Assembly (NCBI GenBank): GCA_902799855.1
Contig: CADCCA010000017.1
Coordinates: 1 to 33,335 of the forward strand
DNA from: an uncultured Erysipelotrichaceae bacterium
Lineage (GTDB): Bacteria > Bacillota_I > Bacilli_A > RFN20 > CAG-826
Length of the DNA stretch: 33,335 nucleotides
Reading direction: 5' to 3'
A program made the translations under genes and the position numbers. The notes under the pieces were generated by a model. It saw only the letters and a program-made list of their open reading frames with translations. It was not told the origin of the DNA and made no database searches. Of this stretch, positions 15,433 through 21,831 are shown piece after piece (within the stretch, counting starts at the first letter, position 1; each line of letters opens with the position of its first letter).

Positions 15433-15696
15433 ATGGCTAACATAAAATCACAAATCAAACGTAATAAAACAAACGAAAAAGCTCGTCAAAGAAACGCTTC
15501 CGCAAAAAGCGCTATCCGTACTTCCATTAAGAAAGTCAAATTAGCGGTTGAAGCAAAAGATTTAGCAAAAGCTGAAGAACTCTTAAACGCTGCTTTCCGT
15601 TTAATTGATAAATCTGTGAGTGACGGCGTTCAACACAAGAACACAGCCGCCAGACAAAAAGGCGAACTTTCCCGTTTAGTCAATTCTCTCAGATAG
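15433..15696 (+). CDS. rpsT: 30S ribosomal protein S20
   Basis: An 87-residue, Lys/Arg/Ala-rich helical protein beginning MANIKSQIKRN, as in S20 of Bacillota. It binds 16S rRNA early in 30S assembly. The family's central KKVKLAVEAKD and the C-terminal GVQHKNTAARQKGELSRL are present. An AGAGGTAA Shine-Dalgarno and a separate promoter precede it. It converges on holA with only two bases between the stop codons; pairing of rpsT with holA is common in Bacillota. Confidence 0.97.
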   Translation: MANIKSQIKRNKTNEKARQRNASAKSAIRTSIKKVKLAVEAKDLAKAEELLNAAFRLIDKSVSDGVQHKNTAARQKGELSRLVNSLR

Positions 15697-15698
15697 AG

Positions 15699-16679
15699 TT
15701 AATTTCTCTTGAAATTAATTAAGAATAGCTCAAAGCTGTAATTGCGGTCCAAAAGACCGCTTTTAATTTGCAAATCTAACTGATATAAATCTTCTAAAAC
15801 TTGATTAATTCTCTTTTGAGAAATGATCATACTGTTTTTTCTTAGAATCTTAGCTCTAATTGGATTAATAGCAAGTTCACTAGCAATCGAATCTGTTTCA
15901 TAGTGTTTTTTCGATAAATAAGAAACACGATTTAAAAGACGGAATTGGTTAGCAATCATCGGGATTAATGTTTCAGGTCTAGTGTTAGAATTCTTTAAAT
16001 CGCGATATAAATTAACCGCTTCAATGTTTTTATTCTCTAATAAATAATTAAATAAGAGGAAAGAGTTCTCTTCTAATGGTCTAGTCACCATCAAAGTGAC
16101 ATCTTCATAGCGGATATGGTCAGTATATAAGGCTAATTTACTACCATTATTGAATAATGAAGCATAATCGCCTTCCGTTCTTCTGGCTAATTCGTTAACT
16201 GCATCATTATCGATTTTGGTATTTGGCCATTTCTCTTTAAAATAATGGGCTACTACTTCATACCATTGGTTTTCTTTAGGCTCATCCAAAACAATGACTT
16301 GTCCGTTTTTTTCAATAGCCTGGTATATTTCGTTCTTCTTATCGATATCACTATCACTAGTGTTAACCAAAAAGATTAAATCGCAGCTTTCGTCTGGATG
16401 ATTGACATAGTCAATTAATTCTTGATAATTCTGATCACTTTCAATCTTATTGCGGCCTTTTTCCTTTAATAAGAAATAAGGATTATCAACTACAACCGCT
16501 TTATGGTCATAGCCTAAAGGCAAATAGTTAGCGTCATCCACTATTTCTTGTACCGGAGTCAAAGAAGCATCATGCCTAACAAAATTAATGGCGTCTATTT
16601 CACCAATCGATTTCTTAACGATGCTTTTCATCTGGCTTTTTAAGCGAATGTTTTGCTTGCCACTAATAAGGTAAATCAT
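15699..16679 (-). CDS. holA: DNA polymerase III delta subunit (clamp loader)
   Basis: HolA opens the sliding clamp within the clamp-loader complex. The 326-residue length fits. The family start IYLISGKQ, the Pro-Leu-Gly motif after VDDANY, and the C-terminal helical domain (LLNRVSYLSKKHYE, then ILRKNSMIISQ) are visible. There is no Shine-Dalgarno: TATAAT sits 6 bases before ATG, so a leaderless message starting at the A of ATG is likely. Its last codons on the opposite strand contain the terminator of rpsT. Confidence 0.9.
   Translation of the reverse strand: MIYLISGKQNIRLKSQMKSIVKKSIGEIDAINFVRHDASLTPVQEIVDDANYLPLGYDHKAVVVDNPYFLLKEKGRNKIESDQNYQELIDYVNHPDESCDLIFLVNTSDSDIDKKNEIYQAIEKNGQVIVLDEPKENQWYEVVAHYFKEKWPNTKIDNDAVNELARRTEGDYASLFNNGSKLALYTDHIRYEDVTLMVTRPLEENSFLLFNYLLENKNIEAVNLYRDLKNSNTRPETLIPMIANQFRLLNRVSYLSKKHYETDSIASELAINPIRAKILRKNSMIISQKRINQVLEDLYQLDLQIKSGLLDRNYSFELFLINFKRN
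15744..15769 (+). terminator. rpsT terminator embedded in the 3' coding part of holA
   Basis: GCGGTC (15744-15749), loop CAAAA, GACCGC (15755-15760), then TTTTAATTT. The T run lies on the plus strand, so it terminates rpsT transcription 48 bases past its stop. On the minus strand the same bases encode the holA residues SGLLDRN. Confidence 0.8.
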
Positions 16680-16685
16680 GAATTT

Positions 16686-16691
16686 ATTATA
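16686..16691 (-). promoter_or_regulatory. -10 box for leaderless holA mRNA
   Basis: On the minus strand TATAAT (complement of 16686-16691) ends 6 bases before ATG at 16679, predicting +1 at the start codon. ATGATA is 17 bases upstream as a 4 of 6 match to the -35. Confidence 0.6.
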
Positions 16692-16756
16692 TAATAATTA
16701 ATTCAATTTATCATCTTAGTATTTATTGACAAAATCATACAAGCAATGCTTTGATA

Positions 16757-16815
16757 CCAATAGATGATGTTGCCCGTTATGGACTAGCAAACCGGAATAC
16801 CAGATTGGCATCATC
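16757..16815. other. Structured intergenic segment with two crossing inverted repeats
   Basis: CCAAT (16757-16761) can pair with ATTGG (16804-16808), and GATGATG (16763-16769) with CATCATC (16809-16815). The two pairings cross, as in an H-type pseudoknot, or they exclude each other. The segment is just after the comEC stop on the minus strand and upstream of the holA promoter. TTTTCTTATT follows on the plus strand. Its role is unknown. Confidence 0.4.
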
Positions 16816-16820
16816 TTTTC

Positions 16821-17440
16821 TTATTCTGCAAATAATTGTTTATAAACAATTGTCCCTTCCATATCTGTTCTACGTATTTTGATTTTGTATTTATTTAAAA
16901 CTGAAACCACCTCTTTATTAGGGTGACCAAAACGATTATTCTTGCCACATGAGACTATCGCGGTTTCTGGTGATAAATATTTGACCCAATCTTCACAAGT
17001 AGAAGTATTTGAACCATGGTGCCCCACTTTTAAAACGTCACAGTTGATTTTCTCATTATGTTTAATGATTTCTTTTTCAATATAGCTAGGCGCATCACCC
17101 ATCACTATGAAGTCTTTGGAGCAAACGCTAAAACCAATCACTAGTGATTTATCATTTTCTTCGGTTGTATTCTCTTTAGCGTAGTAATTGTAATTGTTGA
17201 AAGTTATGCTACCAACCTTGATAGGAAAAGAACTGGTGTAATCTACAACTTGGTTAATATGATATGCCTTTTTAAGGTTATCAAGCGCCCCATAATGATC
17301 AAAGTCATAATGGGTAATGATAACAGTATCGATGTTATATATCCTTTTCTTTCTTAAATAAGGAATAAGCGAATCATTAGCGACATCCATATAAGTGAGG
17401 CCGCCCGTATCTATTAAGACGATATCGCTAATAAAGATAC
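16821..17440 (-). CDS. comEC: ComEC C-terminal metallo-beta-lactamase domain (frameshifted from the N-terminal part)
   Basis: This is the C-terminal domain of the DNA-uptake channel protein ComEC, in a different frame from the rest. Homology begins before the first ATG (17390), with SDIVLIDTGG, and continues with THYDFDH (metal site), VMGDAP, KVGHHGSNTS and GHPNKEVV near the C-terminus. These are the metal-binding motifs of the nuclease-like domain found in long ComEC proteins, and all look intact. The two frames meet around 17440-17441, where one missing base after CAA would join FLIGQ to IFISDIVLIDTGG. A stand-alone product from 17390 would lack the first beta strands of the domain, so it is probably not functional by itself. 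Confidence 0.8.
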
Positions 17441-18745
17441 TTGCCCGATTAAGAAACCGCGATACATTGGCACGAAGTCTTTTGTTAAATAGAAAAGATA
17501 TATCGTATACATCGAGTAATAGAAGAACGCTAAAACTTGATTTAAACCAGGTAAGAAAATACCAAAAGATAATGGGGAAATAAAACTAGTAATACCTTTT
17601 ACTATATTAACCAAGAATCCCACTACTGGATAAATAGGAACATAAAAGAAACAAAGCAATGAAAGAATGCCAATTAAGATAAATAAAGGAGAAAGAATAA
17701 TCTGGATAGGCAGAGACAAAATTACAATTTTATTGTAATATAGTGCTTCAAATGGCAAGAAGAATAGATAAATAATAATGTATCTAATAGACCATTTCTT
17801 GATCTTATGATTCTTATAAACTTTACGCGTTAGATAACTGATTAAAGGAATGAGAAAGCCAAGAATAAAACCATCTTGTCTAGCTAAATAGCGGTTTAAA
17901 GTTAAACAAAGTATGCCTACAAAAGATAAGACTGTTAGATAAGAATATTTCTTTTTTAAAACATGAGAATTGATCCATCTAGCGATGAGAAATAGCATCA
18001 TCTTAAGAACGCTAAATCTTGGAAAAGTGAAGATGGTATATAGACTTAATATCCCAATTGCTATCCCTTCAGCGTATTTATCCTTCATATAATGAGATAA
18101 TATGCTTTTGAAAAAGCGATAAAACGCTCCTAAAAATATGCCGCTTGCAGATAAGAATCTCGCTAGGTGCAAATCTTTAATATTCGCTGTTATTTCTGAA
18201 TCATCACTATCAGAAAATAAGATTCCTCCAATGATGCTTCTACTTTCTTGATTAAAGTTAGATAGAAACTTCTCACGCCTATCTTGTATCCTGATGGGAT
18301 TATGAAAATTTACGTTTATTTTCTTAACATCTAAAGCGTGAAAAACGCCTTTTTTATTTAGATAACTTTTAAAATCAAAAGATGATTCGATTGTAGAAAA
18401 AGATAAATCTTCTTTTTTAGCGTTAATTGTGAGAAAGTCACCAATATCATACGTATGATTTTTCATACTGATATATAGCCTTTCTCCCCCACTGTTAAAG
18501 AGAAAGTAGTTTTCTTTTGCCGTATAGACAAAGCCTTTAAAGGTCGTTTTATTGGTTGAAAAGATATGGAGATAAGAAAATGAGAAACCCAAAACAATTG
18601 AAAAGGAACAAATTATCAAGACCTTTAAATGAAATCTCTTAAAAACAAAGAGGAGAAAGACTATAACCGTTATCGAAAGGCCTATAAAGGCACTAGATAA
18701 GGCTAATCCTAACCATAATGAAAGAAAGATCAGTAAGAGGATCAC
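17414..18745 (-). CDS. comEC: ComEC N-terminal and competence (channel) domain, broken by frameshift
   Basis: A 443-residue polytopic membrane protein carrying the soluble OB-like N-terminal segment (about 60-150) and the multi-helix competence domain (about 185-430). The competence signature region HLARFLSASGIFLGAF replaces the usual SGLHV-type sequence, so it is divergent. ComEC forms the inner-membrane channel for transforming DNA. The start is GTG and overlaps the TGA of comEA (GTGA), implying translational coupling. The frame ends at 17414 just after FLIGQVSLLAISS, where the family normally continues into DVGQGD-type sequence of the beta-lactamase domain. Full-length natural competence cannot be assumed unless the frameshift is a sequencing error. 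Confidence 0.82.
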   Translation of the reverse strand: MILLLIFLSLWLGLALSSAFIGLSITVIVFLLFVFKRFHLKVLIICSFSIVLGFSFSYLHIFSTNKTTFKGFVYTAKENYFLFNSGGERLYISMKNHTYDIGDFLTINAKKEDLSFSTIESSFDFKSYLNKKGVFHALDVKKINVNFHNPIRIQDRREKFLSNFNQESRSIIGGILFSDSDDSEITANIKDLHLARFLSASGIFLGAFYRFFKSILSHYMKDKYAEGIAIGILSLYTIFTFPRFSVLKMMLFLIARWINSHVLKKKYSYLTVLSFVGILCLTLNRYLARQDGFILGFLIPLISYLTRKVYKNHKIKKWSIRYIIIYLFFLPFEALYYNKIVILSLPIQIILSPLFILIGILSLLCFFYVPIYPVVGFLVNIVKGITSFISPLSFGIFLPGLNQVLAFFYYSMYTIYLFYLTKDFVPMYRGFLIGQVSLLAISS

Positions 18746-19278
18746 GAATGAAGAATGACATAGCTACGAATCTTGTGATAGGTGGCGTTGCCGATGCCAT
18801 AAACTTCCATTAATTCTTCTAAGGTATCAAAGATACCATTTTCTGTGCGGTAAGAAACAATGGAGCTAGCAATTGATGTGGTGATGCCGTTTACTCGCAT
18901 CAGTGTCTCAGCGTCATCTTCGTTGACGTTAACTTTGCTAATTTCAGTTTTGCTGCAAATGTCTGTTTCATCGTATTTACCAGCAATGTAATAGGTAGTC
19001 CCGCTTTTTAAAGGAGCGAAATCAAAATACGATAATTCATCAGCGGTGTTTTTCACTCCGCCCGCTGCTTGAATTAAATCAGACATGGTGATGTTATCGC
19101 TGAGAACATAAGTTCCCGCTTTATTAACTTCACCTTCAATGGTATAGCGATAACCATCAGTTACGACTTCGGTTATCGAGTTTGTGTTGTTTGATTGATT
19201 GAGGTCTGGATCGATGATTAAAAAGCCCATAATGACCACGAATGCGGCGACAACCACGCCGATTAAGATTTTGAACAT
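18742..19278 (-). CDS. comEA: ComEA, DNA receptor for transformation
   Basis: A 178-residue protein with one N-terminal membrane anchor (residues 2-24), an SLBB-type domain (GEVNKAGTYVLSDNITMSDL, about 49-68) and a C-terminal helix-hairpin-helix pair (KVNVNEDDAETLMRVNGI and ELMEVYGIGNATYHKI). ComEA binds incoming double-stranded DNA outside the membrane and hands it to ComEC. It overlaps comEC by four bases. Its Shine-Dalgarno AGGAGG is part of a hairpin with an upstream CCTCCT, which could limit translation or act as a terminator for greA transcripts. Confidence 0.93.
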   Translation of the reverse strand: MFKILIGVVVAAFVVIMGFLIIDPDLNQSNNTNSITEVVTDGYRYTIEGEVNKAGTYVLSDNITMSDLIQAAGGVKNTADELSYFDFAPLKSGTTYYIAGKYDETDICSKTEISKVNVNEDDAETLMRVNGITTSIASSIVSYRTENGIFDTLEELMEVYGIGNATYHKIRSYVILHS

Positions 19279-19280
19279 AT

Positions 19281-19310
19281 AAAAACCCTCCTATTTAACT
19301 AATCAGGAGG
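19281..19310 (-). terminator. greA terminator-like hairpin that contains the comEA Shine-Dalgarno
   Basis: On the minus strand CCTCCT (complement of 19305-19310), a 12-base loop, then AGGAGG (complement of 19287-19292), followed by GTTTTT. AGGAGG is also the comEA ribosome-binding site, 8 bases from ATG. The element may end greA transcripts and mask the comEA start in read-through messages. Confidence 0.55.
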
Positions 19311-19355
19311 ATTTTGTGATTTTGTCCAAAAAAAGTGAAATTTTTTGAAAATATT

Positions 19356-19829
19356 TTATTTGATCTCGATTTTTAAGATCTCAACCTTATATGTTTTAAT
19401 GGCTTTAACTTCGACGATATCACCAACAGTTTTACCGACTAAGGCTTCGCCTAATGGGCAAGAGTTAGAGATTTTTCCATTAACTGGATCGCTTTCAACT
19501 GTACCAACAATCATGTAAGAAGCTTCTTTGCCGTTTTCCACGAATCTAATAGTCACTGTGGAACCTAAGCCAACTTTCTTAGTGCTTGTTTTGCCTTCTT
19601 CGATGATTTCGGAGTTTGCTAAGATGTTTTCAATTTCTTTAATACGACCTTCGACTTCGGCTTGTTTGCCTCTTGCAGCGTCGTAGTCAGCGTTTTCACT
19701 TAAGTCGCCTTGCGCACGAGCTTCGGCTAATTGACGCTTAACTTCTTCTCTTGCTTCATCGACTAAATATTTTAATTCTTCTTGTAATTTCTTATAACCA
19801 GCTTTGGTAAGTTTTTGTTTGTCTGCCAT
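19356..19829 (-). CDS. greA: Transcription elongation factor GreA
   Basis: GreA rescues backtracked RNA polymerase by stimulating transcript cleavage. It is 157 residues, as expected. The N-terminal coiled coil contains the catalytic-tip motif GDLSENADYDAAR, whose acidic residues enter the polymerase channel. The C-terminal FKBP-like domain includes ISNSCPLGEALVGKTVGD. GAGGTAA precedes ATG. Its promoter TATAAT overlaps a 19-bp inverted repeat. It sits between DUF1292 and comEA. Confidence 0.97.
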   Translation of the reverse strand: MADKQKLTKAGYKKLQEELKYLVDEAREEVKRQLAEARAQGDLSENADYDAARGKQAEVEGRIKEIENILANSEIIEEGKTSTKKVGLGSTVTIRFVENGKEASYMIVGTVESDPVNGKISNSCPLGEALVGKTVGDIVEVKAIKTYKVEILKIEIK

Positions 19830-19851
19830 ATAATTACCTCATTTCTGCAAG

Positions 19852-19870
19852 CGATATTATAACAATATCG
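19852..19870 (-). promoter_or_regulatory. greA promoter -10 overlapping a perfect inverted repeat
   Basis: CGATATT (19852-19858), ATAAC, AATATCG (19864-19870) form a perfect 7-5-7 palindrome. The minus-strand -10 TATAAT is the complement of 19856-19861. TTGGTA lies 18 bases upstream as a weak -35. The repeat could bind a dimeric regulator. Confidence 0.5.
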
Positions 19871-19891
19871 ATTGAATAATACCAATATTTA

Positions 19892-20176
19892 TTAATTATT
19901 CTTTAATTCTTGGATTTTTGGGTCTTCTTGCCACGCATTAAAGACTTCTTCGACTTCGTCATATTCTTCGTCATCTTCAATTGGAACGAGCTCGCCGCTA
20001 TCGAGTTCGCCGATATAACGCATAACGATGACATTCTCTTCTGGATCTTCAGTATCATAGAAGAAAACGTATTTAGCGTTTCTCTCTTCGTTTTCACTGG
20101 TGAAAAGAATTTGCATTAAGTGTTCTTTATTATCTTGGTCTGTGACCACCATTTGGGTTTCGTTTTTAATTTCCAT
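19892..20176 (-). CDS. DUF1292 (YrzB-like) acidic protein
   Basis: A 94-residue acidic protein with the DUF1292 pattern: an opening VVTDQDNKEHLMQILFTSE, then YVFFYDTEDPEENVIVMRY, and an acidic tail ending EEVFNAWQEDP. The family's function is not established. It is usually found next to ruvX and alaS in Bacillota, as here, three bases downstream of ruvX. AAGGA precedes the start. Confidence 0.9.
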   Translation of the reverse strand: MEIKNETQMVVTDQDNKEHLMQILFTSENEERNAKYVFFYDTEDPEENVIVMRYIGELDSGELVPIEDDEEYDEVEEVFNAWQEDPKIQELKNN

Positions 20177-20179
20177 AAA

Positions 20180-20605
20180 CTAAAATCCTTTCATGCGTAA
20201 ATATGTATCTAAGATAACGCAAGCGGCAATGCGGTCGACATTATCTTTTCTTTGCTGATGATTCATCCCTCTTTCAGATATCGATTTATTCGCGGTAACA
20301 CTAGATAATCTTTCATCCATGGTGTCGATATTTAAAGATGGTTTTTCTTTTTTTAAATCTTCAATGAACCTCGTGACATTTTGGCTCATTTCACTTTCCT
20401 CTCCACTTAAGTGGAGTGGCATACCGATAACAATGTCATTAATCATCATTTTTTCACTTAATTCAATGACGTGTTTTCTAGCGACTATGTATTGGTTTTT
20501 ATCGAAGCGAAATGTCTCTAGACCATGGACAAATCCCAGAACATCGTTATAAGCAACGCCTAATGTTTTAGTGCCTAAATCTAAACCTAAAAACTTTTTA
20601 ACCAT
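20180..20605 (-). CDS. ruvX: RuvX/YqgF Holliday-junction resolvase-like nuclease (pre-16S rRNA maturation)
   Basis: A 141-residue RNase H-fold protein. GLDLGTKTLGVAY carries the first catalytic Asp, GMPLHLSG is the second conserved block, and MDERLSS and KDNVDRIAA (final Asp) complete the site. The family processes pre-16S rRNA ends and may act on DNA junctions. It is two bases after the diguanylate cyclase stop, without a Shine-Dalgarno. The ruvX-DUF1292 order is conserved in Bacillota. Confidence 0.95.
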   Translation of the reverse strand: MVKKFLGLDLGTKTLGVAYNDVLGFVHGLETFRFDKNQYIVARKHVIELSEKMMINDIVIGMPLHLSGEESEMSQNVTRFIEDLKKEKPSLNIDTMDERLSSVTANKSISERGMNHQQRKDNVDRIAACVILDTYLRMKGF

Positions 20606-20607
20606 GC

Positions 20608-21777
20608 TTATTGATCTGCTTTCCTTCTTTCAAAGTCCGCGCTCTTATAGAACTCTTCTTTATCTTTATACATTTCTTTTTCGGATTCTTTAATGGATTC
20701 CTTTAAGGAAATAGCCCTATTACCACGATAAGAAGCGCCAATAGAACAATGATATGAAGTTTGACTGAGCTTTTCTTTAAAGGCGGTGATAGTTTCTTTG
20801 ATATCTTCTTCTGTTCCACCATTCACTAAAACGATAAATTCATCCCCGCCGAAACGATATGAATACATATTGCTTTTAACGGAAGAATTGATTGTTTCGG
20901 CGATGGCTTTAAGCGCTTTATCGCCTTCACTATGACCAAAATTATCATTGATGTATTTTAAGCCATTCATATCGAATTGAATGACACCAGTGATACGTGC
21001 GTCCATTTTAGCCTTATCTTGATAGAAAGCTTCACGGTTAAATAAACCGGTTAAACCATCTCTTTGATTTCTTTCCATATATAAATACAAATAATAAAGG
21101 GAAGCAGAAATGGCGATGGTCACATTGAGGATTTGGATGTTACCACTATTGTTAAAGAAAGATTCAATAACGACCGCTAAAACGACAAACAAAGAGCACA
21201 CTAAGAGCATATAACTGCGGCTGATGTGTTTGGATTTTAAGTCGAAAATAACAATGAATAGTAAGAACGCTAAATATAAAGCAGAAACAATGTGAGCCGT
21301 ATAGCGAAGTGGACCACCCGCAAAGCCCAAGCCACCAGGTGGGGTTGGCAAAGAAACAAAACCATAGATAAGATTCTCTGTCCCTGGAATAAAAGCACAA
21401 CTAAAGACAATGGCGTTTATGAAAAGTGGAATAGCGAGTAAAAATGCCATTTTAGTTTTCTTGAAAAACGCTTTTTCACTCATCATAATCATGAAATAGA
21501 TGCAAGCAGGTCGCATTAAATAGCAAATATATGAACTAATCAAAGCGACATAATAAAGATGTTCTTTACCTGCTACAAAATTCTCTTTGGCGTAAATCTC
21601 GACATCACTAAAAACCGCTAATAAAAGCGTACTTGTGAGAAGTAACATTGTATAAATACTCACTAAGCGGTGTTGCTTAAAATGTTGAATAGCCAAAATA
21701 ACCATCGCAATGCTAATGAGCAAAAGCGCAAAGTTTTCGACAAAGAATCTTCCGATGTAAGAACTAGTTAAATCCAT
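20608..21777 (-). CDS. Membrane diguanylate cyclase with seven helices and GGDEF domain
   Basis: A 389-residue protein. Seven hydrophobic segments lie in residues about 13-233, forming a membrane sensor. A GGDEF domain follows from about 238: RDGLTGLFNRE, FDMNGLKYINDNFGHSEGD (metal-binding Asp269) and RFGGDEF (GGDEF at 310-314). The catalytic motif is intact, so it should make cyclic di-GMP. The inhibitory I-site RxxD normally nine residues upstream reads KSNM, so product inhibition is probably lost. It lies between alaS and ruvX, a place often held by yrzL/ireB. No EAL or PilZ gene is visible in the window. The start has no Shine-Dalgarno, and TATAAT is 6 bases before ATG. Confidence 0.88.
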   Translation of the reverse strand: MDLTSSYIGRFFVENFALLLISIAMVILAIQHFKQHRLVSIYTMLLLTSTLLLAVFSDVEIYAKENFVAGKEHLYYVALISSYICYLMRPACIYFMIMMSEKAFFKKTKMAFLLAIPLFINAIVFSCAFIPGTENLIYGFVSLPTPPGGLGFAGGPLRYTAHIVSALYLAFLLFIVIFDLKSKHISRSYMLLVCSLFVVLAVVIESFFNNSGNIQILNVTIAISASLYYLYLYMERNQRDGLTGLFNREAFYQDKAKMDARITGVIQFDMNGLKYINDNFGHSEGDKALKAIAETINSSVKSNMYSYRFGGDEFIVLVNGGTEEDIKETITAFKEKLSQTSYHCSIGASYRGNRAISLKESIKESEKEMYKDKEEFYKSADFERRKADQ

Positions 21778-21783
21778 ATGTGA

Positions 21784-21789
21784 ATTATA
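21784..21789 (-). promoter_or_regulatory. -10 box for leaderless diguanylate cyclase mRNA
   Basis: On the minus strand TATAAT (complement of 21784-21789) ends exactly 6 bases before ATG at 21777, predicting +1 at the start codon. No good -35 is seen: the region 17 bases upstream is inside the alaS hairpin. Confidence 0.5.
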
Positions 21790-21796
21790 ATACTAG

Positions 21797-21831
21797 AATG
21801 TTAAATAAATTTTAAGTATTTATCTAACATT
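21797..21831 (-). other. 14-bp AT-rich hairpin overlapping the alaS stop codon
   Basis: Arms 21797-21810 and 21818-21831 pair over 14 positions with one G-U pair and a 7-base loop. The alaS stop (21824-21826) is inside the left arm of the RNA. No T run follows, so it is not a classic terminator. It may protect the mRNA 3' end or weakly terminate. Confidence 0.5.

Noticed and set aside
16741..16820. tRNA or other known RNA in the comEC-holA gap
   Set aside because: No T-loop GTTCRA-type sequence and no acceptor-stem match was found.
17414..17445. Programmed frameshift as the explanation for comEC and pulA
   Set aside because: No slippery heptamer and no obvious stimulatory stem was found at either join. 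A missing base is simpler.
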